From positions 1 to 48,567 of the forward strand of contig NZ_WIAD01000046.1 of NCBI RefSeq assembly GCF_009618275.1: DNA of 48,567 nt. Direction: 5' to 3'. The DNA is from Roseimaritima sediminicola. GTDB lineage: Bacteria > Planctomycetota > Planctomycetia > Pirellulales > Pirellulaceae. The notes under the pieces are model-generated. The model saw only the letters and a list, made by a program, of their open reading frames with translations. It was not told the DNA's origin and did no database searches. This document shows, piece by piece, positions 18,498 to 25,800 of this stretch. How positions within the stretch are numbered: the stretch's first letter is position 1; every line of letters starts with the position of its first letter. The position numbers and the translations under genes were made by a program.

Positions 18498-18740
18498 ATG
18501 CTCGCCCTGCCCCTGGGCTACCAGGCGATGATCGGGTTGTTCGACTATGGCGTCTACTACATCACCGACGTGGTGCCATCGCTGCTGGATAGTCCGATAC
18601 GGGGTGGCCGGGTCCTGACCTTAATCTTCCTGATCGCGATCACGCCGATTGTCATGTGCGTCACCGCTATCTACTTTGCTCACGGGCCGGGGGCCCATGC
18701 TACTTGGCTGCCATGCCGGTTGAGGAACCAATTATATTAG
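18498..18740 (+). CDS. Possible small membrane protein
   Basis: 80 aa with two likely membrane segments (MLALPLGYQAMIGLFDYGVY and VLTLIFLIAITPIVMCVTAI). The same frame stays open back to the stop of the preceding gene, with sensible sequence (YRLELLVTSVFM) but no good start codon before ATG 18498. The C-terminal 20 codons look non-coding. It may be a remnant of a longer membrane protein. Between it and the preceding gene, 18384-18497 holds nothing else. Confidence 0.35.
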   Translation: MLALPLGYQAMIGLFDYGVYYITDVVPSLLDSPIRGGRVLTLIFLIAITPIVMCVTAIYFAHGPGAHATWLPCRLRNQLY

Positions 18741-18813
18741 GCGGTTTCGACGATAATTCCGGTCGCGTTATTGTTGGATACTACCATCTGCTCGCCTTCC
18801 AATCCTGCCTTCC

Positions 18814-20214
18814 ATGTTCTATCGCTGTCCTGCCGTTGCTCTTCCCGCCCCAACCGCCCTCGCCGTCGTGCTGCTCGTTGGCTTGCTACCGGTTTGCTTC
18901 AACACGCTACGCGCCCAAACCGTCTCACCGCGAGCCGTTCTCGGCGACACGTCGATGCCGTCCGCCGAACACGTCTCGCAAACGTTTCCCTATGGGATCA
19001 GCGGCAAAACGCCACCGTCGCTGACCAAGATTAATTACGAGGGGCAACCGCCGTATCACAAGCACCGCATCAACCTGCGACTGTTTCAGGGCTGTCCCCA
19101 GATCGAGATTTCCGAGGGCGGCCGGCTGTGGGCCACGTGGTTCGGTTCCAACGTCCAAGCCGAACGAGCTCCCTTCCATAAAGATCAGTTCTCCGTCATC
19201 GCAACCTCTGCCGACGACGGACAAACGTGGAAAGAAGTCTTTGTCTTCGACCCCAGCGAATTGCTCGGCGCCGGGGCCTCGGATCCGATGTTGTGGAAGG
19301 ATCCCCAAGGCAAGGTCCGCTTCATCGGCATGCGTAACATCGACCTGAAGGGGCAGGATGAATTCGCGTCTTCGGCCTGGGAGTTCACGATGCTGGACGC
19401 CGAAGCGGAGTACCCGCAGTGGAGCGAACCGCGGCTGCTGGGCAACAAGAACATCTCGGTGATGAAACCGTTGATCTTTCGCGACGGCACGATCATGCGG
19501 TCAATGGACGACTTCAAGCTGGTTGGCAAACCCGACAAGGTGCGGATTCGGTTCCTGAAGGAAGCCGCCGACGGCAAACCCATTTTCGTGTCCCACTTGC
19601 CCGTGGACAACGACGCCGTGTTCGCCGAACAGATGCCCATCATCCGCAAGGACGGCAGCCTGTTTACCTTCTACCGCGCGAAGAAAGGCCAGAAATACGC
19701 TGAGTCCACCGACGGCGGTCGCACTTGGACGCTCGGTGGGTACTACCCGATGCAGTTTTCAATCAACACCAAGTGCATACTGAAAACCTTGCCCTCCGGA
19801 GCCGTGATGTTGGTCGCCAATGACGTCCAGATGAAGGAAGAAGAAGGAAAAAGAACGTACTACTACACCGACGACGGCGGCCAGCCGCGGGAGCTTACCA
19901 AGCACAAGACCGCACGGACGCGGATGACGGCCTACCTGAGCGATGATGACGGCAAGACATTTAGCCATAAACTGTTGCTGTGTGACGACGGCCAGATCAG
20001 CTATCCATCGACGACGCTCGGCAAGGACGGATCGATCTACATCGTCTATGACCAGGGCCGGGGCGTGATTGGCCAGCACACCATCTTTTTGTCCAAGATT
20101 ACCGAAGCCGACATTCGAGCGGGGGAAGTGGTCAGCGAAGGCAGTTTTTTGAACACCGTTGTCAGTCGGCCCAGCGACCAAGGCGGCGGCCGCCGCGAAG
20201 GCGATTCGATCTAG
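18814..20214 (+). CDS. Exported sialidase-like (BNR/Asp-box) protein
   Basis: 466 aa; signal peptide over the first ~34 residues (ALAVVLLVGLLPVCFNTLRA). Three Asp-box motifs (S-x-D-x-G-x-T-W/F) are present: SADDGQTW at 132-139, STDGGRTW at 298-305 and SDDDGKTF at 376-383, spaced as in a six-bladed sialidase propeller. Sialidase-fold proteins in planctomycetes are usually annotated as exo-alpha-sialidase or BNR repeat proteins; whether this one cleaves sialic acid or another glycan cannot be told. The end is Arg/Gly rich. Confidence 0.75.
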   Translation: MFYRCPAVALPAPTALAVVLLVGLLPVCFNTLRAQTVSPRAVLGDTSMPSAEHVSQTFPYGISGKTPPSLTKINYEGQPPYHKHRINLRLFQGCPQIEISEGGRLWATWFGSNVQAERAPFHKDQFSVIATSADDGQTWKEVFVFDPSELLGAGASDPMLWKDPQGKVRFIGMRNIDLKGQDEFASSAWEFTMLDAEAEYPQWSEPRLLGNKNISVMKPLIFRDGTIMRSMDDFKLVGKPDKVRIRFLKEAADGKPIFVSHLPVDNDAVFAEQMPIIRKDGSLFTFYRAKKGQKYAESTDGGRTWTLGGYYPMQFSINTKCILKTLPSGAVMLVANDVQMKEEEGKRTYYYTDDGGQPRELTKHKTARTRMTAYLSDDDGKTFSHKLLLCDDGQISYPSTTLGKDGSIYIVYDQGRGVIGQHTIFLSKITEADIRAGEVVSEGSFLNTVVSRPSDQGGGRREGDSI

Positions 20215-20222
20215 CGGCCCAC

Positions 20223-20286
20223 CGATCAGCCGCAGGGCGCTAGCCCACGGTTCCTGGGTGCAACGTGCTGCGGGACATCGAACCGT
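20223..20286 (+). repeat. 64-bp REP-like repeat, copy A
   Basis: The unit begins CGATCAGCCGCAGGGCGCTA and ends CATCGAACCGT. An almost identical 64-bp copy follows 94 bp further on, and a third, partial copy lies at 20905-20934. Between A and B is a short inverse version (ACGCTAGCGCGTTGCGGCTG), so the array behaves as paired REP palindromes. Located just after the sialidase-like gene. Confidence 0.75.
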
Positions 20287-20316
20287 ACGCTAGCGCGTTG
20301 CGGCTGATACCCGCAA

Positions 20317-20380
20317 CGATCAGCCGCAGGGCGCTAGCCCACGGTTCCTGGACGCAACGTGCTGCGGGGCATCGAACCGT
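20317..20380 (+). repeat. 64-bp REP-like repeat, copy B
   Basis: Same unit as copy A, with three base differences. It ends three bases before the stop of the Fur-family gene, so it is the 3' border of both convergent genes and could act as a transcription barrier. Confidence 0.75.
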
Positions 20381-20383
20381 GAT

Positions 20384-20812
20384 TCACCGGCAATCGTTGC
20401 AGTGGCCGCGGAGCAAAATCTCGGTGACTTCGCCGACCTGCTCGCTCACACGCCGACTTCCCGCCGTCAGCTTGACGTGATCCAAGCAGGAAACGGTTCC
20501 GCAATCGACGCACAGGAAATGCGGGTGTCCACTGTCGTGTTCGGCATCGCCGCGGATCGCTTCAAACCGCCACACATGGTCACCCACCTCGGTTCGGCGA
20601 AGCAACCCTGCTTCGGTCATGTCGTTCAGATTGCGAAAGGCCGTCGCTTTGTCGACACCGGTGGAGGCCAGATGCTCGGCGACCACGGCGTGCGTCAGTG
20701 GCGAAGTTGACTGCCGGAGCAACTGCAAAGTGGCAATTCGCGCCGGCGTGGCTCGCAGCCCAGCCTCGCGAATCGCTTGCTTGACCAGGTCAAGCGATTC
20801 GTCTTGGGTCAT
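20384..20812 (-). CDS. Fur-family metal-responsive repressor
   Basis: 142 aa from ATG 20812 (the open frame continues to 20878 without sense). The N-terminal half is the winged-helix DNA-binding domain (LRATPARIATLQLL, HAVVAEHLASTGVDKATAFR); the second half is the dimerisation and metal domain. Metal-site residues: His96 and His98 in HPHFLC, Cys101-x-x-Cys104, and the C-terminal Cys138-x-x-Cys141. The paired CxxC sites hold structural zinc in Fur/Zur/PerR proteins; the sensed metal cannot be read off. Divergent from a MerC-type gene, with TGCAA/TTGCA dyads in between, so it probably represses itself and the transporter. Confidence 0.9.
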   Translation of the reverse strand: MTQDESLDLVKQAIREAGLRATPARIATLQLLRQSTSPLTHAVVAEHLASTGVDKATAFRNLNDMTEAGLLRRTEVGDHVWRFEAIRGDAEHDSGHPHFLCVDCGTVSCLDHVKLTAGSRRVSEQVGEVTEILLRGHCNDCR

Positions 20813-20859
20813 TTTGTTTCCGCTATTCGCAAGAGAAGATGCTGTACGGCATTCTACCC

Positions 20860-20880
20860 ACCTGCAAATCGCTTGCAAGT
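20860..20880. promoter_or_regulatory. Candidate Fur-family operator
   Basis: TGCAA and TTGCA sit in inverted order with a 5-bp spacer (TGCAA-ATCGC-TTGCA at 20863-20877 plus matching flanks), about 50 bp upstream of the Fur start. The layout CTGCAA-N5-TTGCAA resembles boxes described for nickel- and manganese-type Fur proteins, from memory. Operator role is inferred. Confidence 0.45.
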
Positions 20881-20904
20881 GGCGAAAGCAATCCCATAGC
20901 CCCC

Positions 20905-20934
20905 TCAGCCGCAGGACGCTAGCCCACGGTTCCT
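20905..20934 (+). repeat. REP-like repeat, partial copy C
   Basis: TCAGCCGCAGGACGCTAGCC followed by CACGGTTCCT matches the first half of the 64-bp repeat at 20223 and 20317, in the Fur-MerC intergenic region. Confidence 0.7.
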
Positions 20935-21046
20935 TCGGACCGGCTGCTTCTCATCGACTATATCAACCGGGGCTAGTGCCCAAACGGCCCCGAGGAACGT
21001 CTCGGGGTTGCTGCAAGAAAACAGCAACCTCCCCTTGCCCCTGCAC

Positions 21047-21064
21047 TTGCAACGCCTATGCAAC
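21047..21064. promoter_or_regulatory. Second TTGCA/TGCAA dyad before the MerC-type gene
   Basis: CTTGCAACGCCTATGCAACT contains TTGCA-N7-TGCAA. It lies ~115 bp upstream of the MerC-type start and shares the half-site of the dyad at 20860-20880, but in opposite polarity. A second binding site for the divergent Fur protein is possible, though weakly supported. Confidence 0.3.
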
Positions 21065-21179
21065 TGCGGTAGCTTTGTCTTTGTCGCCCCTGGACGGCCG
21101 GCGCGGTTGCCGCTGCGGAACGACGATTGGCATCGACTTCAAGCCGTGTTCACCAGACTTTGATCCAATGGAATGAACC

Positions 21180-21824
21180 ATGAACGTACTAGAACCCACC
21201 GCCGGCGGCAGCCCGCTTCCCGCGTCCGCGGCCAACAGCGTGTCGCGTTCTTCTTGGCGTGATTCACTGGGCGTGCTCGCCTCGGTCGGCTGCGCGATTC
21301 ACTGTGCGGCCATGCCCTTTGTGATCGCTTACCTTCCGTTTTTCGGGTTGAGCTTCCTGGCCGATGAAGCCTTCCATCGCTGGATGGCGTTGATCTGTTT
21401 TCTGATCGCGATTGCCGCATTCATCCCGGGTTTCCGTGTTCACCGGCGGCTGCTGCCGGGAGCGATTGCGACGATCGGCTTGGTGCTGATCACGGCCGCC
21501 GCTTTCGGACTGCTGGGCGACTGCTGTGCAACGTGCGAAATCGGCACGGATGCACAGAACGGCGGAACAGCCTGTAACGATGCCTGCTGCGAGCACTGTG
21601 TGGCCGAAGTGGTTTCGGCGGGGCCCGTGCTGGCTCAGGAGTCCATCACCGGCACAGCTTCGGTCGCGTCGCTGGTGCCGCTGGCCACGCTTGCTCCCTG
21701 GGTCACCCCGCTGGGAGGCTTGTTGCTTGTTTCCGCCCACCTCCTGAATCGACGCTATGGCTGCCGCTGCGGTTGCTGTGAAACCGGCCCAGCCTCGGCT
21801 GCCGACCGTCGGCGAACTGGGTAG
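21180..21824 (+). CDS. MerC-domain membrane protein
   Basis: 214 aa. After ~25 polar residues come four membrane segments: GVLASVGCAIHCAAMPFVIA, FHRWMALICFLIAIAAFIP, the run from LLPGAIATIGLVLITAAAFG, and WVTPLGGLLLVSAHLL. Cys38 and Cys42 (GCAIHC) in the first segment correspond to the MerC metal-site cysteines. A long Cys-rich loop (CCATCEIGTD, CNDACCEHC) and a Cys-rich tail (YGCRCGCCETG) add more metal ligands than a standard MerC has. MerC proteins take up mercury in mer operons, but in this context (no merA, next to fur) transport or binding of another metal is more likely. Confidence 0.8.
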   Translation: MNVLEPTAGGSPLPASAANSVSRSSWRDSLGVLASVGCAIHCAAMPFVIAYLPFFGLSFLADEAFHRWMALICFLIAIAAFIPGFRVHRRLLPGAIATIGLVLITAAAFGLLGDCCATCEIGTDAQNGGTACNDACCEHCVAEVVSAGPVLAQESITGTASVASLVPLATLAPWVTPLGGLLLVSAHLLNRRYGCRCGCCETGPASAADRRRTG

Positions 21825-22010
21825 CCGTCTCGAGTCCAGCGATCTGGGGAGTCCGTGTGGCCAGTACATCGCCAGAGCTGATGAGGCCTCGGGCAACCAA
21901 TTCTTCAAGCGAGGCCTCCAAGCACCGCAGGATACGGCGTGGGACGCTGTCGGGAAAGCAGAAATCGATATGCTCGCTATCCGCCGGCCGTGTTGACAGC
22001 TGCGAGCGAT
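21800..22010 (-). pseudogene. Protein-like remnant, possibly of dabA/DUF2309
   Basis: On the minus strand an open frame reads ADSEHIDFCFPDSVPRRILR, CLEASLEELVARGLISSGDV, LATRTPQIAGLETATQFAD. This has the character of real protein and, from memory, resembles the segment of DabA (DUF2309, inorganic carbon transporter subunit) that runs ...LEASLEELVERGVIPS-EVLA..PQI. There is no start or credible end, so it would be a fragment. Overlap with the MerC gene end is small. The assignment is tentative. Confidence 0.3.
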
Positions 22011-22029
22011 CGATGAATCGCCAACGCCC

Positions 22030-22205
22030 CGAGCCGAACGCGCGAGCGTCGGGCGATTGCGGCGGTGGATCGTCCTGCGGCGGTTCGCGCTACCGCACCG
22101 TTGGCGGTCGCGCAGATCTCCCCAGCCGAACGCGCTAGCGTCGGGTCTCGCGGCGGTGAATGGTCCTGCGGCGATTCGCGCTACCGCACCACTACCGGTT
22201 GCGCA
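22030..22205. repeat. Two tandem ~92-bp units
   Basis: AGCCGAACGCGCGAGCGTCGG at 22032 recurs at 22124 (AGCCGAACGCGCTAGCGTCGG), and GGTTCGCGCTACCGCACC recurs at the matching offset. Period is 92 bp with scattered substitutions. No coding frame is convincing. Confidence 0.65.
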
Positions 22206-22237
22206 TAAACGCGGCGGAAAAAACCGTCGTGGCTGGG

Positions 22238-22440
22238 AGACCCGCGAAAGCGCGCCGTCGGCTAGAATTGGCGCTGCCCGACGGGTGTTGGCATGCGATG
22301 CGGCGATCGAACCGGTTTCGGGATGAGACCCGCGAAAGCGCGCCGTCGGCTGGAATTGGCGCTGCACGCCGGGTGTTGGCATGCGATGCGGCGATCGAAC
22401 CGGTTTCGGGATGAAACCCGCGAAAGCGCGCCGTCGGGTG
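22238..22440. repeat. 88-bp tandem repeat, about 2.3 copies
   Basis: ACCCGCGAAAGCGCGCCGTC begins at 22240, 22328 and 22416, exactly 88 bp apart. Units 1 and 2 are nearly identical and each includes GTGTTGGCATGCGATGCGGC. Both strands are open over the array only because 88-bp periodicity keeps stops rare. Continuous with the 92-bp units before it. Confidence 0.8.
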
Positions 22441-22515
22441 GCGGGTTGGACGCGGTTGCAAGCGGGTCGATGCACGATCACCGCCGGAGCCGCGACGCGG
22501 CTCGCGGCCGCAGCG

Positions 22516-22728
22516 CTAGTAGTGCGGCGGTTTCTCGTCGGCCAGGTCGGTTTGCTCGGGAGGCGTGTCCCGCAAACGCCGGACCTGCGTCTCTAACCCC
22601 ACCACCTTCCGCTCCAACGCCTCGATCATCCGATACTGCTCCGCGATCACCTCGTTCAGCTGCTCGGTGAACCGCTGCTGATGCGTTAGCTGGATCTCGA
22701 TCTCGGTCAGGCGTTCCGATGCGTCCAC
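22516..22728 (-). CDS. slyX: SlyX-family coiled-coil protein
   Basis: 70 aa from GTG 22728, with AAAGGA about 9 bp upstream. Sequence: ERLTEIEIQLTHQQRFTEQL, NEVIAEQYRMIEALERKVVG, then LETQVRRLRD and a short PPEQTDLADEKPPHY tail. Length, the heptad pattern and the PPHY ending are the hallmarks of SlyX, a small coiled-coil protein of unknown function widespread in bacteria. Divergent from the giant TPR gene (152 bp apart). The much longer open frame in which it lies (to 24063) is a high-GC artefact. Confidence 0.85.
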   Translation of the reverse strand: MDASERLTEIEIQLTHQQRFTEQLNEVIAEQYRMIEALERKVVGLETQVRRLRDTPPEQTDLADEKPPHY

Positions 22729-22880
22729 GGAGGAGGATCCTTTGGGGCTGAAAGGTTTTGCAGCGGCTTTCAAAGGCGGGAAGCCTATGCCACGTTTCAA
22801 TCGGGCAGACGACGTTACAATATACCGTCTCCACCGTGCAGCCCCCCCTGCCGTTCCCCCCGCTTGTTTTGGACGCGCCG

Positions 22881-25800
22881 ATGCGATTGGTTTCGTCGCT
22901 GGTACTCTTCTGTTTGCTTGCTTCACTCGTGCTCGCCGACACCGCTCTGGGTCAAGCCGATCCGGATCGCCGGGGGGCGTTGATGGCCGCCCGCTACGAG
23001 CAATTGCTGCTGCGCCGTCCGCGGCCCGGCGCGGCGCTGGAACGCTTGTTCGCCCATCACCGTAGCGCCGGCACGCTGGACGAGAAACTGCAGGAGCTGA
23101 CCCCAGAAACCTCGCCCCCCCCAGAAACCCCAGAAACCTCGAAGACCACGCCGACCGCAGACGCGGCCGCCGGTAATCGGTGGCTGCTGAAAGCCCTTCT
23201 GCAGCAGCGCAGCGGTGACGAGCGCGGGGCCCTGGAGTCGCTGCGGCAAGCCGAACCGCTGCTGCCCACCGACCCGATGGCCAGCTTCCTGCTGGGCCGA
23301 GCGTTGGAAACCGACGGCCAAAGCGAACCGGCAATGGCCGCCTACCAGCGGGCGATCGAACGCCGCCCGGCTCCGGTCGAAGCCGGGCCGATCTACTTGG
23401 CCCTGGGCCGGCTGTACTACGAAAACGACCAGGACGACGACGCCGACGCACTTTGGCAGAACCTGCAGCAACAGCTCGGCGGCGCCGCCGCGGGCCTCTC
23501 TCAACAAGTCGCCCAGTTGATGGTCCAGCAGCAACGCTTTGAGCAAGCGATCGAGCTGTACCAGCATCTGGCCGCCGAGGCGTCTGGCGGGGATGCGATC
23601 GAATGGTCGCTGAAGGCGGCGAGACTGAAACTGCGCAGCGGCCAATCGCAAGCGGCTGTGGAAAGTCTGCAAGAATTGCTGTCGCGAGTACGGCCGGGAA
23701 GTTGGCTGGCAAACCAGATCCAACACGACATCGAAGCGGCGCTGCGGGCCACCGGCGGCGAGGCGGCCGTGATCGACTACTACGCAGAGCGATGGCAGGC
23801 GGATCCCGATGATGTGGATCTGGCGGTGCGTCTGGCCCGCGCCCAACTGACCAGCGGACGCGTCGAAGCGGCCATCGAGACGCTGCGGCAGATCCTACAG
23901 CGACAGCCGCAAGCCTCGGCCGCCCGCGAAGTGTACCTCGAGGCGCTTTCGGCCCAGCAGGATTGGGCTGCGGTGGCCGCCGAGTACGCAGCGTTGGTCC
24001 AGCAGCATCCCAACCGCACCGAGTACCTGATGCGCTGGGGCGCGGCCGTGCTGCAAGACACAAAACGCCCGCTGGAGGAGCGTCGCCAGCAGGCCGCTGG
24101 ACTGTGGCAGCGCTACGCCCAGCGACATGCCGAGGACCCGATGGCTCAGCTGCAGGTCGCCCAGCGGTTGGCGGCGATCGAACAAACCGAAGCCGCCGAA
24201 GCGTCCTTCCAGGCCGCCATCGAACTCGCCCCAGAAGATCCGCAGTACCGCGAACTGCTGGGCCAGTTCTACCACCAGCGCGGGCGAACCAAAGCAGCCC
24301 TCGAAACCTGGCAGTCGATCGCCGCTCCGCCGCATCGCAGTCGAGCGACGTTATTGCAGTGGGCCGGGGTGCTGTCGAACCACGGCTTTACCGACGAGTC
24401 GCTGGCGGTCTGGGACGAAGCGGCGGAGTTGGACCTGACGTTTGCCCAACGACTGCAGTACACGCGAGAATTAATTTCCGCCGAGCGTTTCGCCGAAGCC
24501 CTCGAACAGTGGCAAGCGGCCGAGCGGGTCGCCGAAACCGACGTCGAACGCCGGCAGAGCTGGGACGTGCGGGTTCAACTGGCGACGCTGGAAGGCAAGC
24601 GCGGCGAGCTGATTCGGCAGACGCAAGCCGAACTGGATCGCGTGCGTGGCGAAGCCGGCCCGTCGCAGCGGACCGAAGCGGTGAACCGGTTGGCGTCGTT
24701 GCTCGAGAGCGTGGGTCGCCGCAGCGAGGCGGTCGCGTTGTTGCGAGCGGCGCTACAGAGGCAGCCTCACAACGCCGCCCTGCTCCGCTCCGCCGCCGAC
24801 ATGCTTCGTCGCCAGGACCGCATCGAGGACGCCTTGGAACTGCTGCGACGACTGGCCGAGGCCGATCCTCGCCAGCGCGTCGAGGTGCTCAAGCAGATGG
24901 CCGACCTTTCGGTGCAGGTGGGTCGATTCGAGGTCGCTCGCGAGCTGGGCCGTGAACTTGTCCAGCGACAGCCCGAGAACGTTTCGCTGTGGCTGAAGTA
25001 CGCGGAACTGTGTTTTCAAACCGGCGAGCCGGCGGGCGGGTACGAAGCCCTGCGGCAAGCCGTACGGGTCGCGCCGCGAGATACCGCGGCGCTGGAGCAA
25101 CTGGCCGAACGTTTGGCGGCCGATTACCAGACGGACGAAGCGATCGAGGTCTACTGGCAACAATACGACGCGGCCAGCCATGCGGCCGAGAAAACGGATG
25201 TCGTCGCTGCCCTGGCACCGCTGTACGACCGCCAACTGCGTCTGCCCGATCTGCTGGAACGCTTGGCAGCGATGCCCCAGTCTCAGTCCAGCCAAGCCGC
25301 CCAGGCCAACAGTGTAATCCAACAAATCGCGATCGCGCACGAGGTCACGGGCAACCCGGCCGCGGCCCTGCGGGTGCTGGAACCGGTGCGGCGAGAACGT
25401 CCCAGCGACGCGGGGCTACTGCGGCGGTTGATCCAGCTGGCCACCCTGGCCGGTGATCACGAACGGCTGCGGACCTATTACCAAGCACTGCTGAGAATCG
25501 AAGACGACGACAGTCTGCGACGCGATTACCTCGAGCACTTGGCGCAGCGAGGCCGCGGCGGACAAGTCGTGGACACGCTGAAAGCAGCGGTACAAAACCG
25601 GTCCTGGCAGGCCGCCCGCGTTGCGCTGGACGTGTTGCTCGCCCAGCAACAAGTCGAAACAGCCGTGGCGGCACTCGAGGACGCGGCGACAAGCGACCTG
25701 CACCCGGACCTGCGTTTGCGTTTGGCGATGCTGCAGTTGCATCAGAGGCAGTTTGATGCCTGCCGGCAAACGGCGGCAAAAATCGGAGCGGCAACATCGC

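Noticed and set aside
22238-22440. CRISPR-like array at the 88-bp repeats
   Set aside because: The repeated unit is continuous with no short-repeat/variable-spacer structure, and no cas genes are nearby.
21264-22481. 405-codon minus-strand frame over the repeats and merC gene
   Set aside because: Repeat-derived and antisense to MerC; no domain. Another frame on the same strand gives the better protein-like fragment.
23100-23130. Run of eight C near the start of the TPR gene as a phase-variable switch
   Set aside because: Possible, but a single tract of eight in a high-GC genome is not enough without strain comparison; noted only inside the TPR finding.
22516-24063. 515-codon minus-strand frame over the start of the TPR gene
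   Set aside because: Only the last 70 codons (SlyX) look like protein; the rest is Arg/Pro/Ala-rich shadow.
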